Assembly: GCA_008973525.1 (NCBI GenBank)
Contig: WACJ01000046.1
Coordinates: 620,001 to 684,000 of the forward strand
Length of the DNA stretch: 64,000 nt
Origin: Stenopsyche tienmushanensis
Lineage: Eukaryota; Arthropoda; Insecta; Trichoptera; Stenopsychidae
Direction of reading: 5' to 3'
This document shows positions 36,081 to 47,385 of the stretch, piece after piece; the stretch's first letter is position 1, and the number at the start of each line of letters is the position of its first letter. The notes below the pieces were generated by a model that had not been told where the DNA came from, did no database searches, and saw only the letters and a program-made list of their open reading frames with translations. The translations under genes and the position numbers were made by a program.

Positions 36081-37470
36081 GTCATTACTATTCATATATA
36101 CGCTCTTTAAAGGGGGCAAAAATTAAATATTTCCTAGGACTTGGAGAAAGAATCGCGATAACAGATTTCGAAGATTATGAGGACTAACGAATAAACTTGG
36201 ATTATTGAACAGTTTTCGCGGCGTTTTGATTAATTTTTAAATGAATAATTCCATTTTATGAACCATATAGATATAAGCATCAAACTTTGCTATTAAAATC
36301 ATTATGAATTGTTCAAATTCAAATTCAATTTGCACTCTATATTACTTAAATAAATAATTCAATTAGAATTTATCAATAAAATCTTATAATATGATCCCGC
36401 AAAACTTTAACGAACTTGACAAAGCTTTTTTATCACAATTATTTGAGGTAAAACCTCTATAGGTTTGGTAAGTTAAATTGAGCTAAACGTCACAAAAAGT
36501 GATACCCCAACCTGCATTTGGTCTGAAAAAGAGGATTGCTTGTATTTATACATAACACAAAATAGCCGTTAATGCAGTTGCTTACTTATTTTATATATTA
36601 AGTTTATATAACAAGTTTCATTTTTGTCGTGCGAGAATCTCACATATATTATCTTAGATAAAACCATTGGTTACAGGGTTAAAAGATTTTCGCTGCATAT
36701 CCATTATTAAATTAAAATGATCTTTATAAGAGGTTTTACTATAAAAAGGATTTTTCAAATGGTTGTTTCCCGTCGTTTGTAATTTATTGAGGACTGAAGA
36801 GTTTTTCGGCGATATTGTAATTGTTATATTTAAAGTATTCACTCTACTACTTTCCGCGGCGAATTTCTTATTTCATGCATCTAGCTGAAATTGCTCATTT
36901 CGGAACCATTATTCTCTTTTACAAAAATTCTCCTTTTCAATTTAAATATCCAAAGAAAGCTTAAGGCGAGAAAGTTTCGCAAATTGGAAATAAATATCAA
37001 TATGTTAATATTACACAATATGTGTCACACAAAAATTGTTCCATCAAAATTGTATTATTGGTTTTTGTAAAACTTCATTAGTGAATGGTTGATGAGACGA
37101 ATCACACTTTTAGGATTAGATACGAAGTGGTCTCAGTGGTGAAGATTGATGCTAAATAGATGGAAGAGTTGCTGAACAAACTTCGATGTAAGGGTGAATT
37201 TGTTATATTGATTCTGGGTTTGTCAGTTGGTTTCTCGGATTCGGCAATAATTAGTGAATTTCTGTTCCTTATAGCTTAACAGGGAAATGTGAAATCTTTC
37301 TAAATTAGCACTTTGATTTGATTAAAACTCAATGGACTGCTTTAAACATACTTTAATTTTGCTAGAAATTATAATTATACTAATTTTGCATATACAAATA
37401 CAAGTAAATATTGTCGATTCTACCAATTCTAACTAGATTCGATTTAACCTGATTTCATTCTACTATATCA
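36081..37470. other. AT-rich stretch, no gene seen
   Basis: No recognisable feature. Confidence 0.4.
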
Positions 37471-37760
37471 TTCAATTTCACAATTGTAGAGCCTTATAAA
37501 ATGCCTCTGATAACCCAATATTTTATTGCCTTCTGTGCAAAAGTGCGTGATGATAAAAAAGCAGTCCAGGGTGCTTAGCAAATTACAATAAAATGTACAT
37601 TGCTGCGGGAGGCCACTTGTTCCGGGCTTATCATTTACTCGTATAATTTACATAAAGCACTTGACAATTTATTTAACGCGCTACTGCGCACATAAAGTCG
37701 CCCAAAATGGCGAGAATGTATCTAAAAAATGGCTATAACTTGCAGATATCCTTCTCCGAG
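37471..37760. promoter_or_regulatory. GC-richer island with GATA and YY1/Pho-like motifs
   Basis: Contains TGATAA and GATGATAAAA (GATA-type), TTTTATTG/ATAAAG (posterior-Hox-like), GCGC(TACT)GCGC and AAAATGGC (37704-37711, reverse of GCCATTTT, YY1/Pho-like). Functional meaning is inferred from motifs only. Confidence 0.22.
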
Positions 37761-39050
37761 GATACTTATAAACTATAAGTATTCACATTTTGCATTTATC
37801 AAATGATTAAAACACTAAAATAATATCTAAATTCGAATATCTGCATTCTTCTGAATCCTATTAGCACATTTCAAAGTGGGCCAAACAAGTGGGATTCAAG
37901 TTCGGAGCTAAATGGCAAATGTTGCAAGGTTTCTAATAACAACTCCTATATATGCACTTTGATATTGCTTTGACAAAATGAGAACTATCTTCGTCTCGTT
38001 ACAGGATAATTCCCATCGTTGCACATTAACGACCAAATATCTCCATAGTATCACTACAACGTGAAGAACTTTTTATCGTACTTATTGTCTTCGCGAACAA
38101 GTTTCATAACGATCTTTCCACTGTTTTGGATTATAATATTTGTCTTACATAATATTCCTCTTTCTATAAAATCAATTTTCTATTGAAATAACTACAATAT
38201 ATAAAAATGTTAGGATAGGATAGATTAAGTTGAAACTTAAGCCACTATTTTTTGTAGATTCTTTGGTTTATACGAAATGAGTAAATTAACAAAAGATGTC
38301 AAACCAAGATTTAAAAAAATCCCAAATGTCTTGATATAACTGAAAGAAATTCAATGCGTCATTCAATTCAATCAATCAGTAATATATTGAAAATCTTGTT
38401 AAAATAATCAAATTAAACAACCAATCTTTTTCAGTTGCATAGCAATAGTCATAAGCGCATGTTTTATCACTTCTTGATGATAAAATTGTAAACGAATTCT
38501 CCTACCCTGGTAATTTTGGTTCAAATCATGATTTGGGATTCATACGGGTCATGAATTAAACTTACTTCTTAGAACTTACATTCTCAATTTCTCAGTCGCT
38601 CAAAATTATTGGTGCTCTTTTCTTTCAAAGATTGCAAATACTTATTTAACATATGCCTCAAACGTACCTAAACTTTTGTATTATAAATCTTATATAAAAA
38701 TAGACACATTTTAAGATATTTAAAAACAAAACACTGTTTAGCAGCGCTGCGTGTGCAAAAAACCTTTCAAATATTTTTTTCCTATTTGGCTTCCAATATA
38801 AGCTGGTTTTGTATTTTTTTTAATTTTCAGGCTTTAATGTAATGCATTTATTATGATGCGACTACTGATTTGCAATCCAACAATGAGAATATTTTATTAT
38901 GGCGCTACGGAGATAAATTTGATTGAACAAATCTGAAAATCCCCCGAATCAAAGCATTAATCTTATATAGAAGCGGTGATTTATAGCCAAAAAATAACTT
39001 TCTGATTTATAAATTCATAAAGGATTGTTATTATTGGTGATAAAAATTTG
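37761..39050. other. AT-rich stretch; weak tRNA-like string
   Basis: No gene. Around 38436-38535 TAGCAATAGTCATAAGCGCATG followed by GGTTCAAATCATG recalls a tRNA-derived SINE head, but the spacing and ends are poor. Confidence 0.3.
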
Positions 39051-39089
39051 TATTTAAAGCGAATTTGATTCGTATTTTAGTATTACGAT

Positions 39090-39180
39090 TTTTCTGTCTT
39101 TGAGCATATCTTCTTAAGGTGCCATATCCATTATCTGATAAAGATAATCTTCATAAGAGATTTTTCTAAGAAATCAGAGT
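39090..39180 (+). repeat. Unidentified dispersed repeat, copy 1
   Basis: CTTAAGGTGCCATATCCATT through ATCTGAT (39113-39140) recurs with one substitution and one extra A at 53807-53835, with looser similarity for about 60 further bases. Family unknown. Confidence 0.5.
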
Positions 39181-39410
39181 AAGCTTGAGACGTTAAGTCG
39201 GAAATATTATAATATAAAATTCTATAGCTGGTAGCTCAAGGCTTGCTTTAAGGGGTCATCTGACTTAATGACGTCAAAAAAATATTTTTTTATTTCATTT
39301 TTCAAAAGGACATGTTTCTAAGAAAGACAATAATAGAATAAAGAAAGACTGATAATTTATTAGAAAGATGCCTTGGCTCGTTTCAATATTTCGCATACAA
39401 TTTTGGTACC

Positions 39411-39441
39411 AGAGACCATACGCTGCGTGCGTATGGTCTCT
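39411..39441. repeat. Perfect 13-bp hairpin inside the transposon
   Basis: AGAGACCATACGC (39411-39423) and GCGTATGGTCTCT (39429-39441) are exactly complementary around loop TGCGT. Exact arms in an otherwise decayed element are notable. Confidence 0.9.
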
Positions 39442-39559
39442 GTTTTAAAAAAAATTAAAACGTAAAAAAAATATTTTTTGTGACAAAAAAATACTAGAAA
39501 TCACGACATATACTGTAGCCTACATTTTTTACGAAGCATTTAAACCTATTTTAAAAATA

Positions 39560-39787
39560 ATGGATAAAAATATGCATTGCGATTCGTGGAGACGCAAAAC
39601 GAAGAACGTATACGACTTGCCAACCGTCAAGGGCCCGAATCTTCTAAATAAGCTAGAACAGTTCACAGATACGCCCAATCAGCCAAAAAAAGAGGCTGAG
39701 ATAGCTGAAAATTTTTTTATGGAGCTGGAATCGCTGATTAGTAGTATATTTCCCTTTTCAAAACAAATTTACTACTTAAAACTTTAA
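39560..39787 (+). CDS. Short open frame within the TTAA transposon
   Basis: ATG at 39560 to TAA at 39785-39787, 75 codons. It opens MDKNMHCDSWRRKTKNVYDL and contains KKEAEIAENFFMELESLISS, an acidic amphipathic stretch. This is the least AT-rich part of the element. No DDE, zinc-finger or HTH motif is recognisable, so it may be a residue of an accessory or DNA-binding protein of the parental element. Not identified. Confidence 0.3.
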   Translation: MDKNMHCDSWRRKTKNVYDLPTVKGPNLLNKLEQFTDTPNQPKKEAEIAENFFMELESLISSIFPFSKQIYYLKL

Positions 39788-40091
39788 ACGCGTTTTTCTC
39801 GAAACGACATTTTTGCATGCGGTGAAAGAAGAAACGGTGAAATAATTTTGAAAATCCAAGTACCTGGTTGGTCTGAAATTTTACGAGCTTGTTTTAAACA
39901 TATATGGCTATGGCAATTCGAAAACCAGGTCAAAATGTTTATTATATCTTATGTTTTATATTAAAAAATATCCCAAAAAAGGTGTTTTTTTTCAAAACTT
40001 TTTTCAAACTAGCGCCATTTTGTTACTTTTAAACAAAAAGTATTAATTAACAATACTGTGATAGCGACACGCTTACAGATTAAGAATCTTT

Positions 40092-40114
40092 TTGAATTTT
40101 GGTTTCAGGTAAGC
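40092..40114 (+). promoter_or_regulatory. Back-to-back 3'/5' splice motif
   Basis: GAATTTTGGTTTCAG|GTAAGC, with the junction after 40108, combines a pyrimidine-tract acceptor and a consensus donor with no exon between. That is the layout of recursive splice (ratchet) sites in long insect introns. It lies inside the transposon and use is unproven. Confidence 0.3.
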
Positions 40115-40330
40115 CTGATTGAAAAAATTGTTCCACACCGTAGACTTGCATATTTTTTGACATGTCATTTTGATGTTTTAAAAACGACATATGCATATTT
40201 TTTAGTTACAAATTTATTATTTTAGTATTATATAAAAGTGCCATAATAAATCTCAAAAATATTCATACGTGTATTTACTGTGAAAAAAAATTCCCTATTT
40301 TTGGACCGTCAAAGTGAGATAACCCCTTAA

Positions 40331-40865
40331 TACAGAGTGGGCTCACATCAACGCGTCCAAAGAAGGCATGCATCTTTACGATGCATCACAAAATCAAATC
40401 AATGCAAATACAAATCAAATATAATCACTTTTTGATTTTATTACTCTACCAAAATAATTATCTAGCAATTAAATTTGTTTTACAATAAATTCTTTTGAGA
40501 GTAACATTGATAAAATATATTTTTGTAAGATGTACGAAGCTCCTCAACTGTTGACTGCAATGGTTCAAAAAATATCATTTTGCAGCTTTTTATTCAATTT
40601 TGACGATCAATATTCATGTTTTTAATAGTTTTACAATCACACATTTTTACGTATATATCTGGAAGTGTGCATCGTCGAACGAAGAAGGATGTTTATGTTT
40701 GCATTAGTAAAATAGGATCCCTATTTTCCATGTGGGCCACGTTTAGGTAGAGCAGGCTGCGCAGGGAAATAGTAATAAAGAGCATAAAGTTTTCTTTTCA
40801 TAAAGGCGCGCATTGTAAATCTGCGTTATTCCGAGACGGCAGGAAATATAAAATATAAATCTAAT
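40331..40865. other. AT-rich stretch, no gene seen
   Basis: No recognisable feature. Confidence 0.4.
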
Positions 40866-40977
40866 TCATGTGATTATTGTAGGCGGCCACCCCACGGCCC
40901 TTCTACAAGTTTCTTCCGTCAGGCTGGCTGCGGAAGACTTGCTAGAGGGACCAAGAAGGCCAAACTTGTTCAGGTCA
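40866..40977 (-). CDS. Candidate terminal exon with strong acceptor
   Basis: On the minus strand CTCCTGCTTTTTTTTCAG is an excellent acceptor. The frame after it (exon from 40977, first full codon 40976) opens DLNKFGLLGPSSKSSAASLT, reads about 36 codons and stops at TGA (40868-40866). No family recognised. Plus-strand frames over the same GC-rich block are also open (one is about 100 codons, another opens RPPHGPSTSFFRQAGC), which weakens the coding argument. The alternative is a conserved non-coding block. Confidence 0.25.
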
Positions 40978-42116
40978 CTGAAAAAAAAGCAGGAGCAAAG
41001 TGAATCACGGATTTCGCTTTATCTCCTGTTTACGGGGAGGGAAAAGAAAAAGTTATTAATAATTTCTTTCCTGAATAATAAATTGTCTTTCGCGTTGAAC
41101 TTGTCGCTGGAAGGCCACAGACATGCGCCAAATACGATACAAAAACATAACTTTCTTCCTCTTTCATATTAGCCGAGTAATAACATTTTCTTTGGTACGT
41201 GCCTTCACAAAGATATATATTTACATTGAATTTATTTGTCCTTTTATATTAATGTGGTGTTGTTTCAATGTTTTCACCTTCATATATTAATATTAGATAA
41301 TCTTATCAGCTCTCGTTTACAAGTTATTCAGTATTTATTCAATAAAACACATACACCTATCTATATTACCATTCATATTCTATAAAAAATCATTAATATC
41401 TACTTGATTTTTCACACAGTTAATATAAGGGGTGGAAAACATTTTTCTCATATATGTTGTATTATAAAAAAAATGATGCGAGAAAATATCAGCGAAGAAA
41501 GATAAATATTATTGTCCATTTTTGTGTATCAATCTTAGACCAAATATTTTTACCATTCGTTCCATATTTGAAACGAAATTAATCTAAATAAAATGAGATC
41601 AATAATCATACATTTATAATCATCATTTTTTGCTAGATATATTTCGCTGAAAAACTTTGAAGGGCCATGTATGAGATTTTTGTTAATTATCCAACTTTTT
41701 AATGTACATACTTGGTAATGTCAAATATTACGTTAAATCGTATTACGAGAAACATATATAAAAGAACAAAGAAATATCAAATTGAGCGTTTAAACTATAA
41801 GGCAATCTGGCGATTCAGCTTCACTGGAGTACGAGATTACTGGTCACCAGCCACATTCTGGAGCCACGCTATACTATTCGTTTATCAAAAGATAGAACTT
41901 TGCATTTTGATTGATGCAACCTCTCCATTATTGTGAAATTAGTTTTATAAATTGCCTCGGTATTTACATTTTTAATTCAGAAATTGAGAATAAATCTGGG
42001 TCGAAACGATCGATTGGAAATATAATATTAAAACTTTCAATAGAATCAACTGATTTAGTATATTATTCATAAAATACCATAGCTTAATAATTAATAAAGC
42101 TCATGTATGGATTGTT
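40978..42116. other. AT-rich stretch, no gene seen
   Basis: Small frames are unrecognised. No repeats identified. Confidence 0.35.
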
Positions 42117-42214
42117 CAATTTGGATATTTTCCTATTTTCAGATCGTTTCGATGGAAAATACAAATTATTTTTATTACAAAAAAAATATATTATACGTTT
42201 TTTTTATCCAAGTG
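42117..42214 (-). mobile_element. Short Tigger/pogo-type MITE (about 98 bp)
   Basis: Reading inward from 42214 the terminus is CACTTGGATAAAAAAAACGT next to a TA (42215-42216), matching the Tigger end at 52326 (CACTTGGATCGTATATAAAA). The opposite end near 42117 reads CAATTTGGATATTTTCC, a diverged partner. No coding sequence lies between. Confidence 0.45.
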
Positions 42215-42399
42215 TACATATTTCGATTTAAAAAAACCTTTGTAGCTGACTCATTTCATCGTTTGTAAATCAGCGAGCGGAAGTCATAATCTGGATGTTG
42301 AAACACGCGCAAGAACGCTCACGCAAAAAGAATTAAGCACCTAAGAGGACATCCGTAAAGACCTTAAAATATATCTGCGATCTATTTCTCTTCTCGCCC

Positions 42400-42690
42400 T
42401 AAGCTCGGTTTAATTTCGAGTCCCCTATTAATATTGTTTCGTCGCCATGCTCCATATTAAAAAATACTCACCCCAGGTCGTACAGAGCAACTTTTGTGTG
42501 TTGTTTACGGGGCGTACGGTGCCTCTGTTTTATACGCAGGAATACTGTGACTTTAAATTGTGGGATACAAAGTTGGACCACAGCGTCCCTCTACCGGTGC
42601 GAACAGGCCCCAAGTAAATTAAGGGCTGAAGCCTCCCACCTTGGTGGTGGACCTGGTGGTGGTGGAAGAGCTCCTACTTATTTGCGTATC
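42400..42690. promoter_or_regulatory. GC-rich island; possible exon with donor
   Basis: On the minus strand a 42-codon frame opens after TAG near 42595, contains AVVQLCIPQFKVTVFLRIKQ, and runs into GGG|GTGAGTAT (junction near 42476), a good 5' splice site. A GTG-initiated plus-strand frame of 121 codons is open over the same bases. Neither is recognised. Also present is a GGTGGTGGACCTGGTGGTGG run (42641-42660). Confidence 0.22.
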
Positions 42691-42861
42691 GGAAGCCGCG
42701 CTAATATAAAACGAACGCGATACCCTTATTTACAGCCACCCTTAAAAGCCTATACACGGCTAACTCCGCTCATATTAAAATGTGGTCTCAACAAGATCAG
42801 TTATGAGCTTTCATACACCTTCACACCAATACTTACGCGAAAAGGTCTCTACATAAATTGA

Positions 42862-43940
42862 GGACGTGGAAACTTTCATTTAATATTAGGAAAAAATGGG
42901 GAAAAAATCATTATTTCCTTTGAATATTTAAGCCCCTGACATTCATCAAAGAATAATTTTTGTATTTCGTAAATATGAATTTTACATATTATAATGGGCT
43001 AAGCGCTTACGGCAAAATCTATACATACATGTATCCAACCTCTACGTAAAATATTCTTATCTCAGTAGAATAATTTTGCCATTATATAAAATAAATGTAA
43101 TTTATTTACAGTTACTATTTACGAATTTCACATTGTTTTCATAATGTGGTAAAGTTATTAGAGATCATATTTAAAAATGATAAAATCTATGAGAAAGCAA
43201 ATGTATCAGTATTTTAATGCATTTACATTATAAATCAAACGCTCATTGGTAGACCTATTCATTAATCTTCCCAGTAGTCTCCGAGATTAATTTTGAACGG
43301 TCTTCCAGCAAGTCACCTGGATGACTGTATCGAAGGGTGCTTTTGCGACCATCTCGGTATGTTATGTAAATAGTTTACTGAGTAGTTTCTCTCAAATAGT
43401 AGTGGAAAACTTCTCAAGGCGGCCATCTTGATTTCACTAGAAAAGATTTTCTGAAGGTAAATTGATTGATCTTTTCCTCTCAAAAATAAAATATTAAATA
43501 TATTAAAATGTAAAAACTCAAGCAGCTTATCGATGTAAACATATAATAACAAAATTGCTATGATATCAATTATAAGAATGTTATGAATATTATTATCCTA
43601 GAATATCATAGTTTAAAAAAAGACTGGAAAAAATAATGAACACTTGAATTGTGTGTGGACAAGTCATGTGAAAAGATGAGCAGATGAAAATTTGAAGAGG
43701 CTTTAACTTAATAAAATTAAATAATCACATAGAGTTATTTGATTAAATCTGCCACAATAATTTTGTATTGTGGTAGTTTTTGCTTGTATTTTAAGAAATA
43801 AAAATGGATTGATCAAATGTTTGATTTATCAGTCATTGAACAATTCCACAAGCTCTATTAAATTACTTTTTAATTACTCATTTTATAATAATTAATTGGC
43901 ATCATACAACCTGAAAAATGAAACCTGGAAAGATCAATTT
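42862..43940. other. AT-rich stretch with one YY1-like site
   Basis: GGCGGCCATCTTG (43418-43430) matches a YY1/Pho-type core on the minus strand. No gene seen. Confidence 0.3.
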
Positions 43941-43941
43941 A

Positions 43942-44006
43942 CTGTAATTGGAATCGAACCACTCGATATCCGGATGCTTGCTTTGTCTGCTGAGATATAT
44001 AGCTCT
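43942..44006 (-). repeat. tRNA-like relic or SINE head
   Basis: On the minus strand GGTTCGATTCC (43960-43950) is a perfect B box and TATCTCAGCAG a diverged A box at tRNA-like spacing. T-arm pairing is incomplete and no sound acceptor stem forms, so it is not a working tRNA. The sequence differs from the SINE-like family at 23.1, 46.3 and 54.1 kb. Confidence 0.4.
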
Positions 44007-44710
44007 TATCTCTTCAAGTTAAATTAACAGTAGATATAAATTACACATATACTAAGGATATATACCAATAGAAACATAATTAAAAAGTCAAATTAAAAAA
44101 AATCCTTTAGATCAAGTTATGTATATGAAAAATGAAAAAACAGTAGTTCTAGTTTGTCTCGTTATGAACGTTCTGGATAAAATGTCCTTCATATTATTAT
44201 TCGTTGCAAGAAATATAGTAGAAGACAAGTTTCAATTATTTCTTTAGAGAAATGCGATGATGTATGATCCAAAAAAAGCTAACAATAACGAAGTAAAATG
44301 GATTTTCTTACCCCACTTGTGTCGTCCTAAAAAAGGTTAACTCAACGATACTTCCAAGCGGAACATCCCTCTATCCATAATATGGGGGGTCGTAAAAAGT
44401 TATCCCCGGATAACTACGCACGAATATAGTTATAAAAACTCATAACTAAAACAAACAATACACATGACCCGAATAATAAAATCGCTTTAAGATTTCCACG
44501 GAAAGTAAATTTGGATAGGAAATAACAGATAAAGGAAACAAAGACTACTCAATAAAACCTAAGTATCCCAGATTGAAGAATAAGTTTCCCCCCCGTACAA
44601 TTCTGTTGATATTCACGTTATTTTTTATCCATATAAGGCTTATACGTCCCGAATTTTTTCCTGCAGGATATTCAAAAAACACAAACTTCCACATACTGAA
44701 GATATTAAAT
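44007..44710. other. AT-rich stretch, no gene seen
   Basis: No recognisable feature. Confidence 0.35.
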
Positions 44711-44715
44711 TGACG

Positions 44716-45099
44716 TTAAGGTTTTTCGCATTCTTCCCGATTTCGTATGAAATATAACCATACGCTGCGCCGTTTTTCGATCCTAAACGCTTCCAATTGT
44801 ATGGCAGAAGTATTTTTATTTGTTTTATAGTTGGAAGCTTTGCGAAAATCAGTTCGGATATGAGATTCGATATATTTTATACACAACGACCGGTCGCAGA
44901 AGTTATATTCGGTGTGTGTGTGATGTAGTTTCAAAGTTCCACTTCTGCCTCGAGTATAAGACGTTACCAGTAATAACGTGAAGCACTCCGTGACCACTAC
45001 AGTTCTTCTTCTGAGATTCCCAATCTTTATGTCGAACTTTGTTGCTCTCAAATTTACTATCCACTCTGACTTGAGTGCTTTTACATACGAATCCACCAT
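44716..45099 (-). CDS. Longest ATG-initiated open frame, unidentified
   Basis: ATG at 45099 to a stop at 44716, 127 codons, the longest ATG-initiated frame in the window. It opens MVDSYVKALKSEWIVNLRAT, then a short hydrophobic segment TECFTLLLVTSYT, and a basic C-terminal half rich in Arg, Lys and Asn. There is no signal peptide, zinc finger, transposase motif or family resemblance I can name. A 69-codon frame overlaps its start on the same strand. With local GC near 40% such a frame can arise by chance. No promoter or splice context stands out. Confidence 0.22.
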   Translation of the reverse strand: MVDSYVKALKSEWIVNLRATKFDIKIGNLRRRTVVVTECFTLLLVTSYTRGRSGTLKLHHTHTEYNFCDRSLCIKYIESHIRTDFRKASNYKTNKNTSAIQLEAFRIEKRRSVWLYFIRNREECEKP

Positions 45100-45112
45100 C
45101 TGAATTGCTCAT

Positions 45113-46318
45113 TAAGTCAGTTTATCGAGTGCACAACGTTACGTATTCGTTCCGTATCTCAAAAGGCTGCATTTAAATAAATATACCTAGAAAGAGCCAA
45201 CAACATTAACGATAATATGACATTTTTATTAATATTTAGTCCTGTTTGACACACATCGAAAACCCTCCGATAATATGTTAAACTTAGGCATAATGCTATG
45301 AAAACTTACTCGGTGCTTAGAACGGCTTTCAAGGATGTATTGTAAGTCACTCACTATTATTAGTGATCCAAAGCTTAAGGGTGGATCGAACTTCGATACA
45401 GGATAAGTTGTTGATCATTTTATGGTGATTGCTATATAACAAAATTTTGTGTGCATTAAATTTAATAATTTCTTTAAATTATTTAATAAAACGCATTATA
45501 AGCTATGTTTTAAATTTAAATAACTAAAGTATTCAAAAGACTCAGGACATCTATAATTTATTTTTTTTAAATGCTCGAAAATTATATTTTACTCTGACAA
45601 TCAAACAATAATATCAATTAAAATATCCAATTAAAAATATTTCTTCCCCACGATAAAATTAAGTTCATTTATAAGAAAATTTCGTAACTGAGTTATTCAG
45701 GTTTAATTTCAATGATGAATTGAAATCAATTTTAAAAGTATGGATATTAAATTCATTAAAGGTTTGATGTTTTGAATATAAGTAGAAGAAAAATATTAGG
45801 CATCTTCAGTAGGAGAAGAAAATTACTGTATTGTGTGAAATATACAAGTTTCTTATGTAGATGTTTGAAACCATGTCGTGATTTAAATTAGGTCTTCTTC
45901 TTAAAATTCCATATCAATTATCACACATATGCTATCTACACTTTTTAAATTATGCATTTTTATGATATGATAAAACAATTTTGATTTAAATCTATTCGGA
46001 AGCTTGTTAGTTGTATAATTTTTAACAAAGAAATGTAAGAAAAAGAATATATTGCCAGTTTAAAAGAATCAGTAACCTTTTTATCTATTTTACATTTTTT
46101 GTGTTCTTTATAACACATTATTCCTTTTGGTTTTATATTTTGTTGTTCTTTGAAATTGAGTTTTTTATTAAAATTATAAATAGTGGAATATCTTGGATCT
46201 CAAAAATCTTTCAAGATCGATTGTTTCACTTTTGCCACATCGCTGGACCTGAAAATATAAAGGGATCAATAATGTTAGTCAAAAGTCGTTAATAATGGAT
46301 AAGAAATATAGTAACGGA
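45113..46318. other. AT-rich stretch, no gene seen
   Basis: No recognisable feature. Confidence 0.4.
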
Positions 46319-46395
46319 TCGACTAAATATTAATATAGTAGACAAGATCCTGGGCTCTAATTAGAGATTATATCCAGATTGAGGGATAAAATTGC
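46319..46395 (+). repeat. tRNA-derived SINE-like unit, copy 3
   Basis: GACTAAATATTAATATAGTA followed by GACAAGATCCTGGGCTCTAA aligns with the heads of the minus-strand copies at 54130-54040 and 23210-23090. The A box is diverged (TTAATATAGTA) and the B box is lost. Confidence 0.5.
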
Positions 46396-46639
46396 ATAAT
46401 AATATTTTTCAAAACTCCAAACGAATCACCAGTTGATCGCTATCAATTAAATATATTGATCTTTTCATTGCGTTTGAATCAATTTTTAAATATCATAGCA
46501 AAATTAGGTTTTTTGTATATCTATTGAGAGAATTTTTGAAATAAGCCTCCCTAAGTATATGGCTGTATTTAAAATACTATGCAAATAGAAGTTGTTCTGA
46601 ATATTCAATATATTATTCACAACCAAGATTAAGTATGTG

Positions 46640-46925
46640 TCACACGCAGCGGGTCGTTAATGTGAAAATGAGTGCTCTCCGATCCGGGCGCTGCGAGCCA
46701 CATTTGAAGGACCACTGTCGCTAACGGCTACGAGTCTCATCCGAAAAACTTGCTGAAGATAACCGAACCGTTGCCGGAGTTGTTTAGCTGTAAATTATTA
46801 TAAACTTTTGCTGGGAAGGAAGAGAAAAGATAGTGTGCACTCGCGAGCATGACGCGGTTTACTTCGCCGGCATGGCCAGTTTCTGATTTATCACCTCAAC
46901 CAGGAAACGTGTATATTTCACCGGT
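46640..46925. promoter_or_regulatory. GC-rich island
   Basis: CpG-containing block with GGGCGCTGCG, CACTCGCGAGC and TTCGCCGGCATGGCC. No recognisable frame or named regulatory element. Listed because its composition contrasts sharply with the flanks. Confidence 0.2.
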
Positions 46926-47269
46926 TAATAGAGTCCCAGTTTTAGTTTTTAAAGGATAGCAGACATTTTCTCTTCTTGCTGAAAGTTTTGAGAAAATAGG
47001 ATCTCTTGAAAGAGGAGCAGACGTGGTGATATCGACCATTTTATTTTCCTTCGTGACTAGTCGTTCATGCTGCACAGACGCAGGATCGTCAAACTTTTCT
47101 TTTGAAATAATTATCAGCAATAATATTTTTTTTAATTAAAGATAGCTTATTACTTGAAGGCGAAAAAATATTATTAAGTTAAGTAAAGATAAAAATACAA
47201 CTCAAAAATAGATAAATAATACACTCACAATTTCAAATATTATATTGAAAATATACCCTAAGTAACATT

Positions 47270-47385
47270 AAAGCATCGAGTGTTTCGTCATTTAGCCTGG
47301 ATCTGATTCTTTCGGGACTCCGTTTACTAATCCCGGGATTCATGATCACCTAAAACTATCCGGGATCCCGGGATTGGTTCCCTTG
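47270..47385 (-). mobile_element. hAT deletion derivative (second copy)
   Basis: On the minus strand bases 47313-47270 encode RIRSRLNDETLDAL, the same hAT C-terminal stretch as 25057-25100. Just upstream lie CAAGGGAACCAATCCCGGGA (from 47385 inward), which resembles a hAT terminus, and palindromes CCGGGATCCCGG (47360-47371) and AATCCCGGGATT (47329-47340). The terminal region is thus joined almost directly to the transposase tail, as in an internally deleted non-autonomous hAT. The right end was not located. Confidence 0.65.

Larger units (their letters stand above)
39252..40326 (+). mobile_element. TTAA-flanked DNA transposon, 1.07 kb
   Basis: The left end GGGGTCATCTGACTTAATGA and the right end (reverse complement GGGGTTATCTCACTTTGACG) are inverted repeats at roughly 75% identity over about 36 bp with small gaps. 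TTAA flanks both sides (39248-39251 and 40327-40330). TA targeting cannot be excluded, since TTAA contains TA. Inside are an exact 13-bp-arm hairpin, a short open frame and A/T-rich DNA. No known transposase motif is visible, so the superfamily is open: piggyBac and Sola-type elements use TTAA, but piggyBac ends normally begin CCY. It is probably non-autonomous. Confidence 0.7.

Noticed and set aside
38436..38535. Possible SINE head with GGTTCAAATCATG
   Set aside because: A-box and B-box spacing and ends do not fit the other tRNA-like units, and no second copy was seen.
42496..42861. 121-codon plus-strand frame with a Gly-rich stretch
   Set aside because: It starts at GTG, the Gly run comes from a GGTGGT microsatellite-like stretch, and another frame over the same bases is equally open.
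43942..44006. Working tRNA gene
   Set aside because: T-arm mismatch and no acceptor stem; kept only as a tRNA-like relic.
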